From Verrucomicrobium sp. (lineage in GTDB: Bacteria > Verrucomicrobiota > Verrucomicrobiia > Methylacidiphilales > UBA1321), in assembly GCA_017849585.1 (NCBI GenBank), contig JAFIGT010000032.1, positions 1 to 64,000 of the forward strand: a stretch of DNA of 64,000 nucleotides. The letters are read 5' to 3'. Shown here in pieces: positions 44,224 to 51,510 of the stretch; positions within the stretch are counted from its first letter, which is position 1; each line of letters opens with the position of its first letter. A model generated the notes under the pieces. That model was not told the DNA's origin and did not search any database. It was given only the letters and a program-made list of their open reading frames with translations. Both the position numbers and the translations under genes were made by a program.

Positions 44224-45315
44224 ATGGCTACCCGCACAACCAAGAAGCTCGATATCGTTTTTGAGGAACTGGAGCGTCGCATCCTTGAGAAGAAATGGAA
44301 GGTCGGTGATCAGATTCCGACTGAGGCCGAGTTAACGGTGGAGTTTGATTGCAGCCGTAGCACTGTGGGCAAGGCCATTGCGCGGCTGGAGCATGGCGGG
44401 CTTGTTGCTCGTCGCACCCGTGCGGGCACACACGTGATCAGCAATACGAAGATCAATGCCGTCCCGCCGCCGCTGCTCAATGCCTTCGCTTTTGTCTATC
44501 CCAGCAACCAGCACGAAGGTGTGTGGCGCACAGTCCGGGGTTTTCAGGAGGCCGCTCATGAGCTGGAGCGCCGTGCGCTCCTGATGTCGACCGGTGCGAA
44601 TGTGGAGAAGGAGATGGAAATTGTCTCGCGATTGGGAGAATTTGATATCAAAGGGGCGGTCGTGTTCCCGATGCGGATCGATCAACAAAGTCATCCCCGT
44701 TATAGTGAAATGATCGCAAATTGCCCCTTTCCACTCGTGCTGGTGGAAGTGAACCTTCCTGAGTCCGGACGTCCGGCGGTGGTGGTGGACGGTTTCGATG
44801 CAGGCTATGTGATGACCCGGCATCTGCTGGATCGTGGGCTGAAGAAGATCGGTTTCTTGGCCAACTACGCATGGGTTGCGACCACGCGGGACAAGTATCA
44901 GGGCTATCGCCGCGCCATGGCCGAGGCAGGGATAGAGGATGTGGGGGTGTTATCTCTGTTGGAGCCGGAGATGCGGCCGAGCTATGATGATCCGTTGCGC
45001 GAGCCGACCGAGCTGGCGGCGACCTATCTGGAAACACGCTCGGAGGTGGAGGGTGTGGTGTGTTCGAGCGATTTTCTTGCGCTCGGATTATTGAAGGCGG
45101 CTGAGGTGAATGGTTTGCGGGTGCCGGAGGACTTGAAGGTGGTGGGGATCGATGATTTCGTACTTGCTGCAGATGCGGGTCTCACGACGTATCGCATTCC
45201 CTATGAGGAAATTGGAAATAGGGCGTGTCAGATTTTGAATGACATAAATCATGGCCGGGGTTCCGCAGGAGAACTTCATCTGCGCGGGCAATTGGTCGTG
45301 CGACGGACTTCGTAG
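44224..45315 (+). CDS. GntR/LacI-hybrid (AraR-like) transcriptional regulator
   Basis: 363 residues. Residues 5-75 are a GntR-type winged helix (IVFEELERRILEKKWKVGDQ, then PTEAELTVEFDCSRSTVGKAIA, and RTRAGTHV at the wing). Residues 85-360 are a LacI/GalR-like sugar-binding domain (PLVLVEVNLPESGRPAVVVD, GYVMTRHLLDRGLKKIGFL, LGLLKAAEVNGLRVPEDLKVVGIDD). Bacillus AraR has this architecture. It precedes the four-gene operon on the same strand, and the palindrome before that operon resembles an AraR-type site. It is probably a sugar-released repressor of the operon. Confidence 0.92.
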   Translation: MATRTTKKLDIVFEELERRILEKKWKVGDQIPTEAELTVEFDCSRSTVGKAIARLEHGGLVARRTRAGTHVISNTKINAVPPPLLNAFAFVYPSNQHEGVWRTVRGFQEAAHELERRALLMSTGANVEKEMEIVSRLGEFDIKGAVVFPMRIDQQSHPRYSEMIANCPFPLVLVEVNLPESGRPAVVVDGFDAGYVMTRHLLDRGLKKIGFLANYAWVATTRDKYQGYRRAMAEAGIEDVGVLSLLEPEMRPSYDDPLREPTELAATYLETRSEVEGVVCSSDFLALGLLKAAEVNGLRVPEDLKVVGIDDFVLAADAGLTTYRIPYEEIGNRACQILNDINHGRGSAGELHLRGQLVVRRTS

Positions 45316-45465
45316 AGCCTTCTTGGGGCTGTCTGGCATCAATCCACAAGAGAGGTTCGTCCGGGGGACGGGCCAGCCATTTTTCGCATAAGTTAGTTCT
45401 TATTCATAAGCGACTTAAGCCGAAATCCTGATTATGAGATTGCTACGTTGCCGGTTTGGTTTTAT

Positions 45466-45480
45466 ATTTGTCTGACAAAT
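45466..45480. promoter_or_regulatory. Perfect 15-bp palindrome before the four-gene operon
   Basis: ATTTGTCTGACAAAT has 7-bp arms around a central T and lies 30 bases before the dehydrogenase start. Its ATTTGT...ACAAAT edges match the published style of AraR operators. It is the probable target of the regulator at 44224. Confidence 0.65.
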
Positions 45481-45510
45481 AGAAGCCTTTCTTTTCCTCT
45501 CATTTTCCCC

Positions 45511-46545
45511 ATGAAAACTTCCCCTGCGCTGGTTTTGGAACGGCCGTATCAGGCCTCGTATCGTGAAATTGAACTGACCTCGATGACGCCGGACACGATC
45601 CTGTGCCGCACGACGTTGAGCGCGATCAGTTCCGGCACCGACATGAAAACGTGGCGAGGCCAGCAGCACCCGGAGCAGTGTTGGTATCCGCTCGTGCCGG
45701 GTTATGAAAGCGTGGGCGTGGTGGAGCAGGTGGGGCCGGAGGCGAAGACCAGTTTGAAGCCGGGCGACCGGGTCATGATCAACGAGTGCCGCCAGTTCGC
45801 GAATGTCTGCGCGGCGTGGGGCGGCAGCGTGAAGTATGTGCTGAAGAATTCAGTTACTGCGCCATCGCCGTTCGATTACATGGTGAAGATACCGGACAAC
45901 GTGTCCGACCGCGACGCGGTGCTGGCGTACCTCGCGTGTGTGGCGTTGAAGGGTGCGAAGCGGCTGACGTATCGTCCCAATGAAGCCATTCTCATCGTGG
46001 GCGCGGGCATGGTCGGATTGAGCGCAGCGCAGATTGTCAAAATCCTGAATCCTTCCGCGAAGGTGATCGTGATCGACCGCTCCGCGTTCCGTTGCGAGAT
46101 CGCACGGCACTATGCGGATCACGTTTTCCTCGCAGATGGCACCGAAGTGGCCAAGCTTGTTGAGGCCACAGACGGCAAGAAAGCCGACAAGATCATCGAA
46201 TGCAGCGGTCATTCGGAAGTCGTGGGCACACTGCACAAATACCTCAAGGACGGTGGTTGGGCGCACGACGACGAGCCCGGTCACATCCATTTGCAGGGTG
46301 ATTATCCCGAGCCGGTCACGCTCGATTCGTGGCATCGCTGGTTCACGAAGAATTGCACCGTCACGATGACGTGCGCGCTCGGGCCGGGGACGAAGGAGCA
46401 GATTTTGCAGTGGATGAGCGAAGGGAAATTCAACACGACGCATCTGCCCACGGAGCTGTGGAAGGCGGAGCAAGGTCACGAGGCGTTCACGTACAAACAA
46501 TCCAAGGGCGACGCGGTGTTCAAGGTGTTGCTGGAGTGGAGCTGA
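45511..46545 (+). CDS. Medium-chain dehydrogenase/reductase without classic zinc ligands
   Basis: 344 residues from the ATG at 45511; the upstream frame to 45448 runs into the operator and is rejected. It has the MDR fold: an N-terminal GroES-like part and a Rossmann domain with ILIVGAGMVGLSAAQIVK (about 156-173). In zinc alcohol dehydrogenases the catalytic site starts CGTD and GHE. Here it reads SSGTD (about 40-44) and GYE (about 64-66), so the zinc Cys and His are replaced. This resembles the BchC-like MDR branch. It probably oxidises or reduces a sugar or cyclitol hydroxyl with NAD(P). The next gene starts 2 bases after its stop. Confidence 0.85.
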   Translation: MKTSPALVLERPYQASYREIELTSMTPDTILCRTTLSAISSGTDMKTWRGQQHPEQCWYPLVPGYESVGVVEQVGPEAKTSLKPGDRVMINECRQFANVCAAWGGSVKYVLKNSVTAPSPFDYMVKIPDNVSDRDAVLAYLACVALKGAKRLTYRPNEAILIVGAGMVGLSAAQIVKILNPSAKVIVIDRSAFRCEIARHYADHVFLADGTEVAKLVEATDGKKADKIIECSGHSEVVGTLHKYLKDGGWAHDDEPGHIHLQGDYPEPVTLDSWHRWFTKNCTVTMTCALGPGTKEQILQWMSEGKFNTTHLPTELWKAEQGHEAFTYKQSKGDAVFKVLLEWS

Positions 46546-46547
46546 TC

Positions 46548-47375
46548 ATGCAATTCGGCAGCGCTGCGTGGGGCTTTCGCGAAACCCCGTTGGAGCAGCA
46601 ACTCGCCATCACGCGGGAGCTGGGACTTTCGTTTTTAGAGCTTGGTGTGGCGGGTCACGAGAATGATTTCTTGCAGGTGGACGCGACGGCGGAGCAGATC
46701 ACCCGGGTGGGCGAGCTGTTTACACGGTACGGCGTGTCGTTGCGGGCGGTGTCGACCGGTAACGATTTCACACAAGCCGACGAGTCCGCCTGCAAGACGG
46801 ATTTGGAAAAAATCATGCGCGTGACGGCGTTGGCGGAGGCGCTGGGTGCCCGGACACTGCGCATCTTCGCGGGATTCAGTCCGGCGGAAGAGGTGACCGG
46901 GGCGCGCTGGAAACGGATGGTGTCGTGCCTGAACGAAGCAGTTGAACATGCGTCGCGGCACGGTGTGACTCTCGCGGTGGAAACGCACGGCGGAGTGAAA
47001 TCGGTTCCGGGTGGCATTGCGCATTTTCACAGCACCTCGACGAAGCCGGAATTATTGACGCGTTGGCTAGGCGAGGTGTCACCGAAGGCGCGGCTGTTGT
47101 TTGATCCGGCGAATCTCGGCGCGGTGGGGATGAACGAAACCGAAATCCTCGCGCTCTATCGTCAACTGCAATCGCAGATCGCGGTGTTTCATCTGAAGGA
47201 TTTCAAGCGGGTCAACCCGACGGCGATTCAACCATGTGCGTGCGGCGAGGGGATGCTCGACTGGTCGCAACTGATGGCCGGATTTCGCGCGTTCGAGGGT
47301 ATCGGTTTTCTCGAGTACGAAATGACTGCCGACATCGTGGACGGATTGAAGCGAACGCTTAAAGCGATTGCGTAA
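46548..47375 (+). CDS. Xylose isomerase-like TIM-barrel sugar epimerase/isomerase
   Basis: 275 residues from the ATG at 46548; a much longer upstream frame overlaps the dehydrogenase and is a shadow. It belongs to the AP-endonuclease-2/xylose-isomerase barrel family. Metal-ligand positions are visible in TLAVETHGG (Glu), LLFDPANLG (Asp), VFHLKDFK (His) and FLEYEMT (Glu). CGEGMLDW is the usual penultimate strand motif. Family members interconvert sugars, keto-sugars or inosose-type compounds. It sits between the dehydrogenase and the radical SAM gene, so it likely works on the dehydrogenase product or substrate. Confidence 0.85.
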   Translation: MQFGSAAWGFRETPLEQQLAITRELGLSFLELGVAGHENDFLQVDATAEQITRVGELFTRYGVSLRAVSTGNDFTQADESACKTDLEKIMRVTALAEALGARTLRIFAGFSPAEEVTGARWKRMVSCLNEAVEHASRHGVTLAVETHGGVKSVPGGIAHFHSTSTKPELLTRWLGEVSPKARLLFDPANLGAVGMNETEILALYRQLQSQIAVFHLKDFKRVNPTAIQPCACGEGMLDWSQLMAGFRAFEGIGFLEYEMTADIVDGLKRTLKAIA

Positions 47376-47387
47376 ACGAGAGGTTTG

Positions 47388-48443
47388 ATGCTCACGCCGG
47401 AACTTCGCCTCATTCATTTGCAGTTAACCAAGCACTGCAATTTGCGCTGCTCGTTTTGCGGGCAGTGGGGCGAACACGGCTACATGAAGGAATCGTCTGC
47501 GGACGATCTCACGACGGCGCAATGGCTCGACGTGGTGGCGCAGGCGGCGGCATATCGCGCGGAGACCGGCATTGCGCCGCAGTTCATCCTGTGGGGCGGC
47601 GAACCGCTTGCGAGCCCGGCTTTTCCGGCGGTGAGCGCGGCCTTGCGCGAAGCGGGCTTCACGACAGCATTGATTACCAATGGCGTGCTGATCGAAAAGC
47701 ATCTCAACTCGATCAACCGCACGATCGATACGGTTTATATTTCGCTTGATGGACCTCCCGAAGTGCACGAGCGCGTGCGCGGCGCGAAGGGAATCTGGCA
47801 GCGGATCGAACGCGGCTTGGCGGGGTTAGACCCTGCGAAGGTGATGCGGGTCTGCTTGTTCACGCTCTGCGGCGAGAACTGGCGCGAAGCGGTGACGTTT
47901 CCACACCGCTTGGGATCGCTCGGTTTCGACCGCGTGATTTATCAAAACCTGATCTATTGCACGAGCGCGCAGGCGGACGATTACCGCCGGTGGATGCGGG
48001 AGAGTTTCGCGCAGTCCGCGCCCCGGTTGGATTCGTGGATCAGCGATGCGCCGGAACCGTGGGTGGCGGAGTTGCCCGGCGTGGTGTCTGCCTTGGAGGA
48101 AAAGATCCGCGCGGGCTCGTATCCGCTCGAAGTGCAGCTTTATCCCGGCGAGTTGAACGCGGGGAATATCGCGCAGTGGTACGACTCGTCCGTGCCTCTC
48201 AAGAAGACGCGTCTGCCGTGCGTGATGCCGTTCCGGCACTTGCAAATCAATCACGATGGGCAGACCCATTTTTGCGTGGACTTCAACGACTTCACGCTCG
48301 GTAGCGTGCGGGAGCATTCCGTGCTCGAACTTTTTACCAATGACCGCGCGCGCCGTTTCCGCACCGAGGGGGCAACCTGCAACAGTCTCTGCGCGCGGTG
48401 CCCCTGGTACTACAACGACTCGCTCGCGGTCGATCAGCGCTAA
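47388..48443 (+). CDS. Radical SAM enzyme with SPASM/twitch-like C-terminus
   Basis: 351 residues from ATG at 47388. A TTG three bases earlier is less likely. The radical SAM cluster motif CNLRCSFC (C17, C21, C24) binds the SAM-cleaving 4Fe-4S centre. GGEP is present (LWGGEPLAS, about 66-69), as are ISLDGPPEVHERVRG-type barrel elements. Five further Cys near the C-terminus (LPCVMPF, HFCVDF, TCNSLCARC) look like an auxiliary-cluster domain. Such enzymes modify peptides or sugars by radical chemistry. No precursor peptide was found nearby, and the neighbours are carbohydrate enzymes, so a sugar substrate is favoured. This is inference. Confidence 0.88.
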   Translation: MLTPELRLIHLQLTKHCNLRCSFCGQWGEHGYMKESSADDLTTAQWLDVVAQAAAYRAETGIAPQFILWGGEPLASPAFPAVSAALREAGFTTALITNGVLIEKHLNSINRTIDTVYISLDGPPEVHERVRGAKGIWQRIERGLAGLDPAKVMRVCLFTLCGENWREAVTFPHRLGSLGFDRVIYQNLIYCTSAQADDYRRWMRESFAQSAPRLDSWISDAPEPWVAELPGVVSALEEKIRAGSYPLEVQLYPGELNAGNIAQWYDSSVPLKKTRLPCVMPFRHLQINHDGQTHFCVDFNDFTLGSVREHSVLELFTNDRARRFRTEGATCNSLCARCPWYYNDSLAVDQR

Positions 48444-48451
48444 AACATTTT

Positions 48452-49846
48452 ATGCAAAAACCACAAATCATCTACATGCCGCATGCGAATATCCAATATT
48501 CGCAGCTCGCCCCGGAAAAACGCCAGTGGGTCATGAAAAACTCGTACGAGAAACTCTTCGATCTCGTGCTGAGCGGACCCTACAAAATCGCCTTCGAAGC
48601 GTCGGGCAAGACGATCGAGGAGATCGCCCTGCAAGCGCCCGAGGTGTTGGAAAAATTGAAGCAGCTCGTTGCGGAAAAGAAGCTGGAGCCGGTCTCATCG
48701 CCGTACATCCATTTCATGCTTTCGAATATCCCCACCGAAATCACGCTCGACTCGCTGCGCTACGCGCTCGACATCTGGGAGAAGTACGTCGGCGTGCGGC
48801 CCGAGACCGGATGGAACCCCGAGTGCGGCTGGGCGTCGTACGTGCCGGACCTGTACCAGAAGGCGGGCTTCAAGACGCTCGTGATGGATGCTGATTCGCT
48901 GCTATTGTCGTTCGAAGAAATTCGTCAGGCCACGGGCTTGAAGTACGATATTCAGGGTCACAGCAACAAGAATCACCTTTTCAAAATCGAGGACTATATT
49001 CAGGACAAGCCCGACTTCCTGAAGTACATCACCAATCCCTCGAAGACCGAGAGCGGTTTGCAGATGATTTTCCGTTCTGACTGCATGGCCAATCCGATGC
49101 TCTGGTTCCTCATGGGCGCGACCGAAGGCATGCGCAAGGAGCCCGTCTCGCTGAAGGAAATCCAGACGTTGCTGGCGAAGTGGAAGACGCGCATCGAACA
49201 GAGCGGCTCGTTCATCATGCCTTACGCCGAAGACGCCGAGTACATCGGCACGTCGGCCTACTTCTACGTGAAGCAATTCAATCAGGCGCGCTTCTTCGAG
49301 CCGGAACCGCAGAGCGTGACGCGCTTCGGTCAGTTGCTCGATTCCGCCATCGAAGCGGGCTACGAACTTTCCACACCGAGCGAAGTCATCGCCGCGGCGG
49401 GTAAGAATGTCTTCGTCAACGAGCACGTCCTCGACATCGAGAACGGTGTCGCGTGGCACGGCGGCACCGCCAAGGCATGGGCGAACACGGAGTACTCGCG
49501 CTTGATGGACCCGGTCTGCCAATCGATTCTCAATGGCATCAAGGAAGTCGCGCAGCATGTCGGACTCGACCTCGATACGCTCGATGCGGACCTGTCGACC
49601 GCGATGAAGGCCGTGACCAGCGCCTATGTTTCCGATTCGCGTTGGCCGCCACTGCCGACCTCACCGGGGCGGTTCAACGTGCGTGAATCGCTCGATGACA
49701 TGGTCGTGGCGAACAACGCGCTGCGGGCCGCAATGGTGAAGCGCGGGATCGCGCACAAGCGCAGTTTGTATTCGCCCGAGCTCATGGCGACGCAGATCAA
49801 GGCGATCGACGATCAGCTCATGGCGCGGAAATACTTCGGCGAGTAG
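48452..49846 (+). CDS. GH57-like glycoside hydrolase/transferase
   Basis: 464 residues from the ATG at 48452; the longer frame to 48398 runs into the radical SAM gene. It has the GH57/GH38-type seven-stranded barrel features: MPHANIQYS near residue 9 (active-site His region) and GWNPECGWAS near residue 120, where the family's catalytic Glu normally lies (E124). Then come FIMPYAEDAEYIGTSAYFYV and a helical C-terminal domain. Known members include 4-alpha-glucanotransferases, amylopullulanases and branching enzymes. There is no signal peptide, so it is cytoplasmic. It is the last gene of the operon, followed by a terminator. Substrate is unknown. Confidence 0.7.
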   Translation: MQKPQIIYMPHANIQYSQLAPEKRQWVMKNSYEKLFDLVLSGPYKIAFEASGKTIEEIALQAPEVLEKLKQLVAEKKLEPVSSPYIHFMLSNIPTEITLDSLRYALDIWEKYVGVRPETGWNPECGWASYVPDLYQKAGFKTLVMDADSLLLSFEEIRQATGLKYDIQGHSNKNHLFKIEDYIQDKPDFLKYITNPSKTESGLQMIFRSDCMANPMLWFLMGATEGMRKEPVSLKEIQTLLAKWKTRIEQSGSFIMPYAEDAEYIGTSAYFYVKQFNQARFFEPEPQSVTRFGQLLDSAIEAGYELSTPSEVIAAAGKNVFVNEHVLDIENGVAWHGGTAKAWANTEYSRLMDPVCQSILNGIKEVAQHVGLDLDTLDADLSTAMKAVTSAYVSDSRWPPLPTSPGRFNVRESLDDMVVANNALRAAMVKRGIAHKRSLYSPELMATQIKAIDDQLMARKYFGE

Positions 49847-49857
49847 TTCCGCTTTCG

Positions 49858-49890
49858 AAAAGCCTCCGGTTACAAGCCGGAGGCTTTTTT
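49858..49890 (+). terminator. Intrinsic terminator closing the four-gene operon
   Basis: AAAAGCCTCCGG (49858-49869) pairs with CCGGAGGCTTTT (49877-49888) around TTACAAG, giving a 12-bp stem with the T-run partly inside it. Confidence 0.93.
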
Positions 49891-49922
49891 TATATGACTG
49901 AGCGTGTCAACTCGACCGGGGT

Positions 49923-51464
49923 TCAAGGTGACGGGATGGACTGTCGCTGGAGTATGACGACATACTCGTAATTAAATATGACTCGCCAGCGTCCGGAATT
50001 GATCAGCTTCTGGATATTTTCGTGACGTTTTTGGGCGGTCTCCTGCTTGAATAAGGTTTTGCGCGGGCCGCATTGATCGGCGATTTGATCGACGACGATG
50101 TAATCGATTTGATCCGGGCGAACCGTGGTCTCGGCTTGGCGCGCGGCGATCATCTGATCGAAATCGAGGTTGTCCTGTTGCAGGTCGCCCATCACCATGT
50201 TGACGCGGTTGGAAAGATAGCCGCTGTGCCGGTGCGGCGCGTAGACGCCGGCCTCGACTGGAATTCTGGCAAATTCGCGGCGCAGTTCGGTGTTCACCTG
50301 TTCTTCTCCGTCGCCATGATAACGGGCTTTCATGAGGGCATATTCGTAGACGAAGAAAATGCCGTTGAGGCATAGCACCGCGACCAGGACCCCTTTGCCG
50401 ATTCGCGTGGAGAGATCCCACCGTCGCAGGAAAGCGATCAGTCCGAGATGGGCCGAGAGAAACACAAACTGAAAGTAATAAGCGTGAATCTGTATGAAGA
50501 GCTCATTGTTATTCATCAACCAGAAGAAAGGTACGGGCAACAGCAGGAGCGCGCTCTCCCACGAGGCGAATGCTAAAAAGAGCGCGGGACCGACGGTGTC
50601 CAAGGCCCGGATCCAGCGCGATACATCGAGCAATTTCCCGAGGACCAATTGCGGATTCGAGAGCATCACCTGAAAGAGCTGGAGTGGAGAGCTGGCCCCA
50701 ATCTCGGAATACTTCGAGCCGAAATTGTTGAACTGCTCGACTGTGCGAAAAGTTGGCATGAGCCAACCCATAGTGAAGACAATCCAGCCGAGCCCGCCGA
50801 CGAGAGCGAACAAGCCGTAGCGCCGCGTCCAAGGGAAACGCCGGGGGCTGAGGAGCCACGCGACGCCCAGCGCGGCATAGGTGATGGCGGCGAGTTCCCC
50901 GCAGGAAACGGAGAAAAAAAAGCAGAGCCAGTATGCGAGCGGGTGATTCTTTAGGTAAAAGTAGTAGGCCCAAAAGAGCGCGGGCAGAATCCACGGTTCC
51001 GGATGCAGCGGGATGATGCAGAGATTGGCGAGCATGGGGTTGAGTAATGCCGCGATCGCGATGAGGCAGGCCGTGAAGGGGTCCTTCAGGATTTCCTTTG
51101 CAACGAAATAGACCGGGAATACGAGACTCAGGGCACCGACATTTTGCAGGATATAGAAAAAATCGGTGGAGGGGATCAGTGCATAAATCGCCGCGAGGAG
51201 CACGAAAATGAAATGGCTGTGAATGCCGAGAATATGGGGGCCACAGTAAGCGGTGCAACGGAACCAGTGACCATGCAGGATATTCACTATGGCGCTTTGC
51301 GAAGCGGCGGTATCGCAGGCCACGCCGCGGAAATTCTGATAAATCTGGAGAGTCAGATGACTCGCTACGGCGGCGGAGAGAATCCACAGCACAGTGAGCA
51401 CGAGCAGGTAAAGCGGTTCCCCGCTTAACTGGAAACGTGGCGCGCGAGGATTCCGGAGATTCAT
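49923..51464 (-). CDS. DUF2079-family multi-span membrane protein
   Basis: 513 residues with about 12 hydrophobic segments from residue 18 to 385, then a soluble C-terminal part of about 120 residues. The pattern matches DUF2079: GVACDTAASQSAIVNILHG near residue 47, THFIFVLLAAIYAL-like HSHFIFVLLAAIY, LHPEPWILPALFW and SCGELAAITYAALG. These proteins resemble lipid-linked-sugar glycosyltransferases of the GT-C fold (Asp in an early loop), but their role is unassigned. It converges on the operon terminator. It is likely an envelope glycosylation enzyme. Confidence 0.8.
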   Translation of the reverse strand: MNLRNPRAPRFQLSGEPLYLLVLTVLWILSAAVASHLTLQIYQNFRGVACDTAASQSAIVNILHGHWFRCTAYCGPHILGIHSHFIFVLLAAIYALIPSTDFFYILQNVGALSLVFPVYFVAKEILKDPFTACLIAIAALLNPMLANLCIIPLHPEPWILPALFWAYYFYLKNHPLAYWLCFFFSVSCGELAAITYAALGVAWLLSPRRFPWTRRYGLFALVGGLGWIVFTMGWLMPTFRTVEQFNNFGSKYSEIGASSPLQLFQVMLSNPQLVLGKLLDVSRWIRALDTVGPALFLAFASWESALLLLPVPFFWLMNNNELFIQIHAYYFQFVFLSAHLGLIAFLRRWDLSTRIGKGVLVAVLCLNGIFFVYEYALMKARYHGDGEEQVNTELRREFARIPVEAGVYAPHRHSGYLSNRVNMVMGDLQQDNLDFDQMIAARQAETTVRPDQIDYIVVDQIADQCGPRKTLFKQETAQKRHENIQKLINSGRWRVIFNYEYVVILQRQSIPSP

Positions 51465-51510
51465 GCCGTAGCATTCAAGCAGAAGGAATTTTATCCAGCA
51501 AGGCAGCTCG

